Shown here: positions 26,549 through 34,586 of the stretch, piece after piece
Position numbering within the stretch: the first letter of the stretch is position 1
Layout of the letters: every line of letters starts with the position of its first letter
Source of the DNA: Alteribacillus bidgolensis
GTDB lineage: Bacteria; Bacillota; Bacilli; Bacillales; Marinococcaceae
Direction of reading: 5' to 3'
Assembly: GCF_002886255.1 (NCBI RefSeq)
Contig: NZ_KZ614149.1
Location: 1,488,001 to 1,552,000, forward strand
Length of the DNA stretch: 64,000 bases
Notes under the pieces: model-generated
Databases searched by the model: none
What the model was told of the DNA's origin: nothing
The model's input: the letters and a program-made list of their open reading frames with translations, nothing else
Made by a program: the position numbers and the translations under genes

Positions 26549-27283
26549 TTATTCTCCTATTGGTTTTCTATTAATCTCTAAACTTTTTTTTATGTTGTGA
26601 TTGATAACGTTTATATTTTCTTCCTGTATATCTTTTTGATGCTTTGCACTTTCAAATATTAACTCGGCTACTCTATCAGGATGCATATAACTATCCCTTT
26701 GCTCGTTGGATGGTGTTGTTCTCCATAAATTAGTTATCATATTTCCCATATAAGCTGATAAAATATTTATATTTAGGTCTTGACATTCTATGGCTAGAGC
26801 TTCAGTAAAACCACGCACTCCAAATTTACTTGCACTGTAAACGCTTTCCATTTTCTTTACTACTTTTCCAGAATTTGATATAATGTTTATAAAGCATCCT
26901 TTTTTTTGCCTATGCATCACTTTTAATACTTCCTGTGTACAAAAAATTGTCCCTATTAAATTTGTATCAATGGTTCGGTTAACATCTTCTTCTGTCAGCT
27001 CAATAACTGGTTTGAAAATTCCTATCCCGGCGTTATTAACCCAGCAATCAATAGATCCGTGAACTCTTATAATGCTTTCTGTAACATGTTCAATGTTAGT
27101 TTTGTCTGTAACATCTAATTCATAAATGGAGGATTCACCATCAAGTTGAGAAGCAGTATTCATAAGGGTTGTTTTTGTTCTTCCGAGCAAACATACATGG
27201 CTGCCGCTTTGCGAATACTTTATTGCTAATGACTTTCCCAACCCACTGCCTGCACCAGTAATGGCAACTATTTCTTGTGCTAT
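26549..27283 (-). CDS. SDR-family oxidoreductase, apparent ATA start
   Basis: About 244 residues. The cofactor motif ITGAGSGLGKSLA requires translation to start upstream of the first ATG (27241). The only place with a good ribosome site (AGGGGGTG) is followed seven bases later by ATA at 27281-27283 in the right frame, with a TGA two codons before it. Either ATA is used as a rare start or ATG mutated to ATA. Catalytic residues are present: NNAG, Ser in ISNSGKV, and YSASKFG. Substrate unknown; part of the long amino-acid cluster. Confidence 0.75.
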   Translation of the reverse strand: MAQEIVAITGAGSGLGKSLAIKYSQSGSHVCLLGRTKTTLMNTASQLDGESSIYELDVTDKTNIEHVTESIIRVHGSIDCWVNNAGIGIFKPVIELTEEDVNRTIDTNLIGTIFCTQEVLKVMHRQKKGCFINIISNSGKVVKKMESVYSASKFGVRGFTEALAIECQDLNINILSAYMGNMITNLWRTTPSNEQRDSYMHPDRVAELIFESAKHQKDIQEENINVINHNIKKSLEINRKPIGE

Positions 27284-27332
27284 ATTAAATCACCCCCTGG
27301 CAAAGTATGATGAAAGAGTCACTATATGATTT

Positions 27333-27932
27333 TTAATAAACTTCATAAGTTTGGCCTGACTGCGCTCCTAGTATACTTTTCTTAAAAGCGAGACCTACAT
27401 CTTTGGCTTCTCTTGGTTTGAACCCTTTAAACAAAGGACCGTATTTTTCTTCCGATTCGATGACCATTGTTGGGCTTACATTATTAATACGAATATTTTT
27501 AGGTAATTCAATTGCAGCAGACTTAACAAACGCTCGAACACCACCATTTGCCATGGCAGAAGATGATGCTTTTACTATCGGATCATCCATTAAAATACCA
27601 GTAATTAGTGTAATGCTTCCATTTTCACGAATATAATCTAGACCAAGCAGAACTAAATTAATCTGGCCAAGAAGTTTACTATTTACAGCTACAAGATTTT
27701 GTTCAGGGGTCATGTCTTCTACAGGTCCAAAATGGGCCGCCCCAGCTGTGCATACCAGCGCATCAACCTCACCCACGGTTTCAAACATTGCTTGAATGCT
27801 ATCCGTCGAGGTAATATCTACCTCCACATCAGCATTTGTTCTACCTGCACTTATAATTTCCGCATCCGTTTTCATTTCGTTTGCCACTGCTTGTCCAAGA
27901 GTACCATTTGCGCCTACTAGTAATAATTTCAT
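27333..27932 (-). CDS. Small SDR-like NAD(P)-binding protein
   Basis: 199 residues, short for an SDR. Glycine-rich motif VGANGTLGQAV (residues 6-16) and CTAGAAHFG are present, but the Tyr-x-x-x-Lys of classical SDRs is replaced by SSSAMANGGV, as in a compact atypical SDR subgroup. Good ribosome site (AGAGGTTAGAG) before ATG 27932. Between the FAD protein and another SDR in the cluster. Role unknown. Confidence 0.82.
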   Translation of the reverse strand: MKLLLVGANGTLGQAVANEMKTDAEIISAGRTNADVEVDITSTDSIQAMFETVGEVDALVCTAGAAHFGPVEDMTPEQNLVAVNSKLLGQINLVLLGLDYIRENGSITLITGILMDDPIVKASSSAMANGGVRAFVKSAAIELPKNIRINNVSPTMVIESEEKYGPLFKGFKPREAKDVGLAFKKSILGAQSGQTYEVY

Positions 27933-27998
27933 GATCTCTAACCTCTCAATATCGATAGTTTGTCTATAAATGATAAACGTTCATTGATCCCACAAACG

Positions 27999-29228
27999 TT
28001 ATGCTTCCTGCTTTTTCTTTCTCACTTCTTTAATATCTTCAAGCTGTCGATAGAATTGCTCACGTGCCTGGGGGAGACCGGGCTGGAATTGTATCATAGC
28101 ATTATCTCTGGTAATTTTCACATTCTCCATTGCTCTATTTATTGATTCTTCCAATTGAATCCATTTGTTAAGGAAATCCGCAGCCACAGACAAGCCAGCC
28201 ACTCTTCCTTGAGCCATTGCCACTTTAGCACTTTCAATGCCAGTTATATTTCCAGCAACAAAAAGATTTGGCACATTTGTCTGCATTCTTTCGTTATGCA
28301 CCGGCACATGCCCGCCTAGCTCTGGTACATACTTAAAAGAACAGCCGACAATAGATGCAAGCTCTGCTAGCGGGGTCAATCGACCTGAGATACACACGAA
28401 GTCAGCATCTACTACTTTTTCACTTCTATGATCAATTTCGCCGCTTGCTGTGACATTTGCTGTTCTTACTCCGGTAGCGTGGGTTTCTCCAAGGATCTCT
28501 AATGCAGCGGTTTTTATACGAATAGGAATTCCAAACATCCTCATTCCCTTTTTAGGAAAAAACCTGACTACAATTTTGGGATGTACAAGCTTACCGATCT
28601 TCCCTAATTGACGCAGGACTGGAGTTGGTGCAAGGTGTGTTAAGTTCATTAACGAGGATAAAACCTTTTCAGGCACTCCAGCTTCTTTGGAAATCATATC
28701 AGCCTTTGGAATAATGATTTCTTTCACTTTAACACCACATAACTTTAGTTCATTGGCAATAGCCATCGACAGCACGTTGGCTCCAATAATTACACACGAA
28801 TCACCAGGCTTGACTCGATGCACATTTCCCATTACTTGAGCTGCTCCTATGGACATCACTCCAGGAAGCGTCCATCCTTTTACTGGAATAGGACTTTCCG
28901 AAGCCCCTGTGGCTAGAAGTAGTTTTTCAGCTTTAAATTCTCCACGAGTCGTGTATACACGCCAACCATTGTTTGATTGATTGATATCATATACGGAAAC
29001 CTCACACTGAATTGCAACACCTAATTGAAGTGCCCGTTGATTAAGCTGTTCTCCTTCTTCTATTCCGTTCCACCACTCACCGTTTGGTTCTTGATGCAGC
29101 TGTCCCAGAAGACGTCCTCCTGCCTTCGGAAATTCGTCAATTACTTTAACAGTTAACCCTTCTTCCGCCGCAGTAATAGCTGCGCTTAACCCGGCAGGAC
29201 CAGCCCCTATAATAAGAAGATTTAACAT
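27999..29228 (-). CDS. FAD/NAD(P)-binding subunit of amino-acid dehydrogenase complex
   Basis: 409 residues of the pyridine-nucleotide-disulfide oxidoreductase fold. FAD motif LIIGAGPAGLSAAITAAEEG (4-23), a second nucleotide motif around SCVIIGANVLSMAIANELK, and the distal FAD signature VPNLFVAGNITGIES. Resembles the HcnB / opine-dehydrogenase A / D-hydroxyproline dehydrogenase alpha-type subunits. It works with two small Fe-S proteins encoded just upstream and a DAO-family subunit further upstream; such complexes oxidise imino- or amino-acids and pass electrons to the respiratory chain. Confidence 0.85.
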   Translation of the reverse strand: MLNLLIIGAGPAGLSAAITAAEEGLTVKVIDEFPKAGGRLLGQLHQEPNGEWWNGIEEGEQLNQRALQLGVAIQCEVSVYDINQSNNGWRVYTTRGEFKAEKLLLATGASESPIPVKGWTLPGVMSIGAAQVMGNVHRVKPGDSCVIIGANVLSMAIANELKLCGVKVKEIIIPKADMISKEAGVPEKVLSSLMNLTHLAPTPVLRQLGKIGKLVHPKIVVRFFPKKGMRMFGIPIRIKTAALEILGETHATGVRTANVTASGEIDHRSEKVVDADFVCISGRLTPLAELASIVGCSFKYVPELGGHVPVHNERMQTNVPNLFVAGNITGIESAKVAMAQGRVAGLSVAADFLNKWIQLEESINRAMENVKITRDNAMIQFQPGLPQAREQFYRQLEDIKEVRKKKQEA

Positions 29229-29254
29229 CTTTATTCACCTCCTCTTCTTAAATC

Positions 29255-29542
29255 TTATAGCGAATGTATCCTCATCCCTTCTGAAACAGATGTTAAGCAT
29301 GCCCTTGCCACTTTTTTTTCATTGAGCTGGACTCGGCATTCAAAGCAGTGACCAATATTACAGTAAATTCCTCTTCCTTTTCCACTAACTTCATGGTGCC
29401 TGAGTGTTTTTATCCCCTCTGCCATCATAGCTGAAGCAATCGTATCTCCTTCATAAGCTTTATAGGCTTTATCATTAAAGTAGATCGTTACTTCCCTTTG
29501 GTTTTCTAGATCTTTTAGAACGGGATGATGTTTAACTCTCAT
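29255..29542 (-). CDS. 2Fe-2S ferredoxin-like subunit of amino-acid dehydrogenase complex
   Basis: 95 residues. Plant-type [2Fe-2S] ligands are visible in GIYCNIGHCFECRVQ with the fourth Cys in ARACLTSV. Corresponds to the small HcnA-type subunit or to the N-terminal domain of sarcosine oxidase alpha. Its start overlaps the end of the BFD-type gene by 11 bases, so production is coupled. Confidence 0.87.
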   Translation of the reverse strand: MRVKHHPVLKDLENQREVTIYFNDKAYKAYEGDTIASAMMAEGIKTLRHHEVSGKGRGIYCNIGHCFECRVQLNEKKVARACLTSVSEGMRIHSL

Positions 29543-29822
29543 TGTTGTTCTCCCCTCCTAACTCTCCAAAGGTGACCGGCCGTATTGGCGGCCTATAACT
29601 GAGCTGGCTTTCATCCTTAGCCTTCTCATTATTAATTTCCTGTACAATTCGTTCTACCATTGTTCGACATGTTCTCCCACCACAATATCCCATTCCAGCA
29701 CGTGTTCGTAATTTAACTTCACGAGAAGAGCAGTGAAATTGTTTCGCTGTGTCAGTAATCGTCCCTAAAGGTATATCCTCACATCTGCATATAATTGTTG
29801 TCTCATCAATCATAACAACCAT
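29532..29822 (-). CDS. BFD-type [2Fe-2S] subunit
   Basis: 96 residues with the bacterioferritin-associated-ferredoxin-like cluster motif: ICRCED near residue 12 and GYCGGRTCRTM near 45 (C-x-C ... C-x4-C). This domain is normally the middle part of HcnB-like or sarcosine-oxidase-like subunits; here it is a free protein. AGGGGGTG precedes the start; ATG 29813 is an alternative. Confidence 0.85.
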   Translation of the reverse strand: MVVMIDETTIICRCEDIPLGTITDTAKQFHCSSREVKLRTRAGMGYCGGRTCRTMVERIVQEINNEKAKDESQLSYRPPIRPVTFGELGGENNNES

Positions 29823-29833
29823 TCACCCCCTTA

Positions 29834-30670
29834 TTAGAGAAAACCACTATAGGGTTTCTGGGACGTTGCCATATGTGCCCACCGAATCATTGTAATAAAG
29901 TCGTATACTGGCAGCCCTGCTGCACGTTGAATATCTGCTGCGTACGGTGGAAGATCACTGCATTCCAACAGAATAGCTCCCATATCTGGATTCTCGTGCA
30001 CAAGTTCTAAAGAAGCGTTCACAACCTCTTTTCGGACAATATCGTTATCAAAGCTTCCCCGGCTTTCAATAATTGCCGAAAACTCCGGGAGCCTGCCTAA
30101 ATCCTTTATCTTTGCATAATCTGTATTTTTCACTCCACTGCTATCAAAAAGTTTATCTGTCAATCCATTAATATCAGCTGTTAATACCCCTACTGTTTGT
30201 TCTGATTTTAAGCCTGTTTTAATCCACGGTAGTTGAATGATACTTGACATAAATACAGGAATATCAACAGAATTAGCGACTTGCTCTTGATAATTTCCAA
30301 AAAAGCCGCAAGCACCACAGATCACTTTAGCTCCTTCTTTTTCTAATTGTTTAGCAGCAGATATAACATCGCTCACAAGGGTTGGATCCCCCGCGTGTAT
30401 TCTCTCTTGGTTACATCCTGGAACCACTTTCATAACAACTGGAAAATCATAAGTGGATAAATTAGCTACGTTTCCAGGTAGAGTCGGATACCAGCAATCA
30501 TCTAAAAACAGAATTCCAACCGAATAGCCTGAAACATACTGACCTTTCTTCATCTTTATTCTTGTATTTGTACCTTGCTCAATGAACCCATATCCTTGCG
30601 ATTGACTTGTTAACACTTTCCCACTTCCTATCTGACTATTACTTATTTGAAAGAGTGAGGGCTGTCTCAC
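29834..30670 (-). CDS. Aspartate/glutamate racemase-superfamily protein
   Basis: About 278 residues as drawn. Two-domain Asp/Glu racemase fold with both expected cysteines: CGACGFFGN in the first half and LLECSDLPPY in the second, so a cofactor-independent racemase/epimerase mechanism is possible. The GTG start at 30670 lies within the terminal repeat of a MITE-like element, so the native N terminus may be further in; residues before VSGYSVGILFLDD are not family-conserved. The cluster carries a D-amino-acid-type dehydrogenase but no proline-racemase-family epimerase, so this protein could supply the D-substrate. That is inference. Confidence 0.7.
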   Translation of the reverse strand: MRQPSLFQISNSQIGSGKVLTSQSQGYGFIEQGTNTRIKMKKGQYVSGYSVGILFLDDCWYPTLPGNVANLSTYDFPVVMKVVPGCNQERIHAGDPTLVSDVISAAKQLEKEGAKVICGACGFFGNYQEQVANSVDIPVFMSSIIQLPWIKTGLKSEQTVGVLTADINGLTDKLFDSSGVKNTDYAKIKDLGRLPEFSAIIESRGSFDNDIVRKEVVNASLELVHENPDMGAILLECSDLPPYAADIQRAAGLPVYDFITMIRWAHMATSQKPYSGFL

Positions 30671-30852
30671 AATTAGGATGGCTCCATCTATTTTAGCGAC
30701 TACAGTTGAAATACGGGCAACGCTTCCTTCAGTTTTCCCGTGAGCAGAAAACGCTTACTGCGGCAACTTCAGAAATCTACGTGTATTTCAACTGCATGAT
30801 GTTTCTTTTCAGGTGAGAAAAAATAGAATTAAATCCCCTTTGGGACAGCCCC
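30659..30852. mobile_element. MITE-like element with terminal inverted repeats
   Basis: About 193 bases between the DapA-like and racemase genes. Ends GGGCTGTCTCACAA (left, plus strand) and GGGCTGTCCCAAAG (right, minus strand) match at 11 of 14 positions and resemble IS1182-type ends. Inside is a second inverted pair AGTTGAAATAC / GTATTTCAACT. No coding capacity. I see no obvious target duplication. Confidence 0.55.
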
Positions 30853-30859
30853 ATGCTTA

Positions 30860-31759
30860 TTAAACAGTTTTAACTTCGTACCCTAACTCCGAAAGTGCTT
30901 GACCCATTTTTTGTTTCAATTCTTCCGATGCTGGTACTAGCGGATCACGTACAATGCCCCCTCTAATTCCAAGAATGTCTAGTCCTGCTTTTACTGGTCC
31001 CGGAACGGGTTCAGCTTCCACATAATCATAGAGCGAAAGAAGTTTTTGATTCATCGCGATAGCTCCATCGATATTCCTTTCTTTTGTAAACAAATCATAC
31101 ATTTGAACAATTTCTTTTGGGACCAAATTGTGAACGATCCCGGTTGCGCCGTGCCCGCCAACCGCTAAAGTGGGCAAAATGAGGTGTTCAAAACCAGTTA
31201 AAACGGAGAAATCATTTTGATCTTTTGTAAGAGCGATTACTTTGCAAGTGTGTTCTTGATCTGTCGTATTTTTAACACCCACAATGCCGTCAATTTTGCT
31301 TAATTCTGCAATCAACTCTGGGGACAGTTCAACGCTTGTTGCTGCTGGGTAATGATAAATTACAATGCCGATATCCGATTCCTCTGCAAGAGTAGTATAA
31401 TAGTCAATAATGCCTTGTTCGCTTGTTTTTAAATAGTATGGGTTAATAACAAGTGCACAATCTGCCCCAATGTCTGCTGCATATCTTGTTAGTTCTAGGG
31501 TATCTTCCGTTCTATGAGCGCTTGTTCCAGCCATAATAGGCACTTGACCATTAGCAGCTTCGACAGCCGCCTTCAAGACTGATTTCCTTTCATCCATTGA
31601 CATCAAAGAATATTCGCCTGTACTTCCACCTGCAAGCAAGCAGTGTACTCCACCGTCTATTAAGTGTTTAATTAGATTATTGTACGCCTCAAAATCTATT
31701 TTTCCCTCGTTGTCAAAAGGCGTAGGCATAGCTGGGATCATTCCGATAGGTTTGTACAT
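30860..31759 (-). CDS. DapA-family lyase, candidate 1-pyrroline-4-hydroxy-2-carboxylate deaminase
   Basis: 299 residues of the dihydrodipicolinate synthase/N-acetylneuraminate lyase family. GGSTGEYS (44-51), catalytic Tyr137 in YHYPA, Schiff-base Lys163 in VGVKNTT. It is next to a DAO-family dehydrogenase and an aldehyde dehydrogenase, the same combination as in hydroxyproline degradation, where the DapA homologue deaminates pyrroline-4-hydroxy-2-carboxylate to alpha-ketoglutarate semialdehyde. True DapA is unlikely in this context. Confidence 0.8.
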   Translation of the reverse strand: MYKPIGMIPAMPTPFDNEGKIDFEAYNNLIKHLIDGGVHCLLAGGSTGEYSLMSMDERKSVLKAAVEAANGQVPIMAGTSAHRTEDTLELTRYAADIGADCALVINPYYLKTSEQGIIDYYTTLAEESDIGIVIYHYPAATSVELSPELIAELSKIDGIVGVKNTTDQEHTCKVIALTKDQNDFSVLTGFEHLILPTLAVGGHGATGIVHNLVPKEIVQMYDLFTKERNIDGAIAMNQKLLSLYDYVEAEPVPGPVKAGLDILGIRGGIVRDPLVPASEELKQKMGQALSELGYEVKTV

Positions 31760-31784
31760 ATTAAATTCCTCCTATTTGTATTTA

Positions 31785-32975
31785 CTATTTTGCTATTCTA
31801 GTTGATTCTTTGTAGCGCGAGAACTTTAATCGAGCAATGTCAAAGTCTGTTTCTTCATTTGATATTAATTGAGTCATCATCTTCCCTGTAATGGGCGCCA
31901 TACTGATACCGTCGCCCTCATGGCCGCTCGCAATGTAAAACCCTGGCACTTCTTCTACTTCTGAAACAATTGGCAAGTGATCAACGACCCATGGGCGAAT
32001 TCCTGCATAAGAACGAATACAGCTTATATCTTTCAAAATAGGCAGAAATCGTAAGGCCCTTTCTGCAATCCCCTGCATAACTTCATTTTCTGAACGAATA
32101 TCATAACCTCTAAAGGCCCGATGTCCGCCTAGAAGAAAATTACCTGCCTCGGTTGGCTCAATGGTAAATGCGATATTGTTTTCTTCTACGACACTGCTTA
32201 CATTGCGTGAATAGTTGATATCTTCGAATTTTGACAACATATAGCCGAACTCATGGACTTTTTGACTGACAACTGGTCTTGTTTTTTCCGATACAAGGAC
32301 CATTCCTTTGCGTGGTCGTATCGGAATATCTATTCCTACCATGTTTCCGAGCTTTGCTGCCCAAACACCTGCACAATTTACAACCCTTTTTGTAATAATC
32401 GTTGTTTTATCAGTAACCACTGCTTCAACATGACCACCTGGTCCCTTTTTAATATCTTTTACCTCATGATTAGAAAATAGCTCTAAACCATATTTTTTTG
32501 CTTCTTCTACAAAAGCGAAGCAAACTAGATACGGATTCATGGTAGAGTCTACTTCTGTCCATATTCCGCCTACTAAGTCTTTTGCCAAATGAGGCTCAAT
32601 ATCCGTAAGTTCTTTCTCATCAACCATTTTCATGTCATAGCCAGCCGCAGCCTGTTCATTAACATAGTCTTTGGCAATTTCTAGCTCTTGATCTGTTTCG
32701 CATACATATAAGCTGCCTCTAGATGAAAATTCAAAATCAAAAGATAATTCCTTTGCCAACTTCTTATACAATTGAATACTTTCAAAACCCATTTCCGTAT
32801 CAATGCCGGGTTTTTTGTCACAAATTAAAGCAACTGCATCGCAACGACTAGAAGTGCCAGAAGCGACATCACCTTTATCTACCAGCGCCACGCTATAACC
32901 TGCTTTAGATAGGTGGTATGCAACACTGCATCCAATAATGCCGGCGCCAACAACCACAACGTCAAAACTATTCAT
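31785..32975 (-). CDS. DAO-family FAD-dependent amino-acid dehydrogenase subunit
   Basis: 396 residues. Dinucleotide motif VVVGAGIIGCSVAYHLSKAG (6-25) and the C-terminal DAO segment RSYAGIRPWVVDHLPIV ... GFYIASGHEGDGISMAP. Similar to glycine/sarcosine oxidase, HcnC and the beta subunit of D-hydroxyproline dehydrogenase. Expected catalytic subunit of the complex with the FAD, 2Fe-2S and BFD proteins at 27999-29822, although the racemase and DapA-like genes are interposed. Confidence 0.88.
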   Translation of the reverse strand: MNSFDVVVVGAGIIGCSVAYHLSKAGYSVALVDKGDVASGTSSRCDAVALICDKKPGIDTEMGFESIQLYKKLAKELSFDFEFSSRGSLYVCETDQELEIAKDYVNEQAAAGYDMKMVDEKELTDIEPHLAKDLVGGIWTEVDSTMNPYLVCFAFVEEAKKYGLELFSNHEVKDIKKGPGGHVEAVVTDKTTIITKRVVNCAGVWAAKLGNMVGIDIPIRPRKGMVLVSEKTRPVVSQKVHEFGYMLSKFEDINYSRNVSSVVEENNIAFTIEPTEAGNFLLGGHRAFRGYDIRSENEVMQGIAERALRFLPILKDISCIRSYAGIRPWVVDHLPIVSEVEEVPGFYIASGHEGDGISMAPITGKMMTQLISNEETDFDIARLKFSRYKESTRIAK

Positions 32976-32998
32976 GGTGTGCCTCCTAGATTCTTTCT

Positions 32999-34519
32999 CT
33001 ACCCTTTATAAAAACCAGAGGGCTTTACTTCTAACGCCGTATTTATTTGTTTTTTATACAAGTATTCTTCAAAACCATAAGTTCCAAGGTCTCCCCCACC
33101 AACACCACTTTGTTTGTAGCCGCTCCATGGTGCTTCATTAAACGTTGGATGGTAGGTATTAATCCACGTTATACCTGCCTGAAGATTACGGATCACTCTT
33201 TGCGCCTTTGCACCATCATTTGTAAAAACAGCAGCAGCAAGACCAAAGTCAGTGCCGTTTGCTAATTCAATGGCCTCTTCCTCTGTATCGAACACTTGAA
33301 TAACTAATACTGGACCGAAAATTTCTTCCTGAACAATTCGCATATCGGGTGAAGTGTTTGAAAAAATAGTTGGCTCAACATAATTACCTTGGGCCAAAGC
33401 TCCTTCTACTATTTGATTTCCACCACAAAGAAGTTCTGCGCCCTCATCTTTACCGATTTGAATATAATCGAGCACACTGTTCATGTGATCTTTTGAGGTA
33501 AGAGGACCCATTTCTGTATTTTCATCCCAGCCTGGCCCAATCTTGATTTTTTTTGCCCTTGTTATAAGTTCATTTACAAACTGGTCATATATACTTCTTT
33601 CTAAAATTAACCGGGACCCAGCTGAACAAATTTGTCCTGTACCAGCAAAAATACCTAGCAGCGCAAAATCAACGGCAGTGTCAAAATCTGCATCAGCAAA
33701 GACAACATTAGGAGATTTACCACCAAGCTCTAAACTGACGTTTTTCAATGAACTTGCAGCATTTTTCATAATTCGTTTCCCAGTATCCGTGCTTCCAGTG
33801 AAAGAAACCTTATCTACATCAGGATGATTAAGGAATCCTTCACCTACTATAGAGCCTGTTCCTAATACCAAATTCGCAACTCCTTTTGGGAATCCAATTT
33901 CATCAATAATCTCAAAGAGACGAATGAGAGTGAGCGGTGTCTTCCTATCAGGTTTTACAACGACAGTACATCCGGCTGCTAGAGCTGCCGCCATTTTTTG
34001 TGTTGCCATCACAAGCGGAAAATTCCATGGAGCTATTAGGGCAACTACTCCCATAGGTTCCCGAACAACCATTGCCTGTATTTCATCGGGAACCTCATAT
34101 GTTTGACCATGTGGTTTTGTCGCCAGACCAGCATAATACTGAAATTGGTTAATGGCATCCTCTACGTCTACCAATGAATCTTCGTATATCTTTCCATTAT
34201 TTAATGTTTCCAACATGGCAAACTCTTCTTTTCTTTCTTCTAATTTATTTGCTACTTTCAGAAGAAGGTCTGCTCTAGAACGTGCATAAGTTTGTTTCCA
34301 ACCATCTTTATAAAAAGCATACTTAGCTGATTGAACAGCTGAATCCACCTCGTAAGAATCGGCTTCTGCCACTGTGGCGATAACTTCATTATTTGCCGGG
34401 TTTATAATCTCTCTGGTCTTGTTTGAGGAACCCATCACCCATTCGCCATTTATATACATTTTTTGAACACCTGTTTTGTTTTTTAAAACATTTTCGAATT
34501 CTCGAGCAGTCATTTCCAT
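32999..34519 (-). CDS. Aldehyde dehydrogenase, candidate alpha-ketoglutarate semialdehyde dehydrogenase
   Basis: 506 residues, full-length NAD(P)-dependent ALDH. PWNFPL cofactor segment, FTGSTDTGK, catalytic Glu in LELGGKSP and nucleophile in FAGTGQICSAGSR (about residue 300), and C-terminal PWSGYKQSG. Slightly extended N terminus (about 15 residues). By position between the DAO subunit and the aminotransferase it could oxidise ketoglutarate semialdehyde or another semialdehyde in the pathway. Confidence 0.9.
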   Translation of the reverse strand: MEMTAREFENVLKNKTGVQKMYINGEWVMGSSNKTREIINPANNEVIATVAEADSYEVDSAVQSAKYAFYKDGWKQTYARSRADLLLKVANKLEERKEEFAMLETLNNGKIYEDSLVDVEDAINQFQYYAGLATKPHGQTYEVPDEIQAMVVREPMGVVALIAPWNFPLVMATQKMAAALAAGCTVVVKPDRKTPLTLIRLFEIIDEIGFPKGVANLVLGTGSIVGEGFLNHPDVDKVSFTGSTDTGKRIMKNAASSLKNVSLELGGKSPNVVFADADFDTAVDFALLGIFAGTGQICSAGSRLILERSIYDQFVNELITRAKKIKIGPGWDENTEMGPLTSKDHMNSVLDYIQIGKDEGAELLCGGNQIVEGALAQGNYVEPTIFSNTSPDMRIVQEEIFGPVLVIQVFDTEEEAIELANGTDFGLAAAVFTNDGAKAQRVIRNLQAGITWINTYHPTFNEAPWSGYKQSGVGGGDLGTYGFEEYLYKKQINTALEVKPSGFYKG

Positions 34520-34586
34520 TCTACAAGCTCCTTTCCAAGGTTAAAAAATCATCATATCTACCTAAAGAGTGAATATTATTTATTTT

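Noticed and set aside
30860..31759. DapA for lysine biosynthesis
   Set aside because: Located in a catabolic cluster with semialdehyde dehydrogenase and amino-acid dehydrogenase, with no lysine biosynthesis genes nearby.
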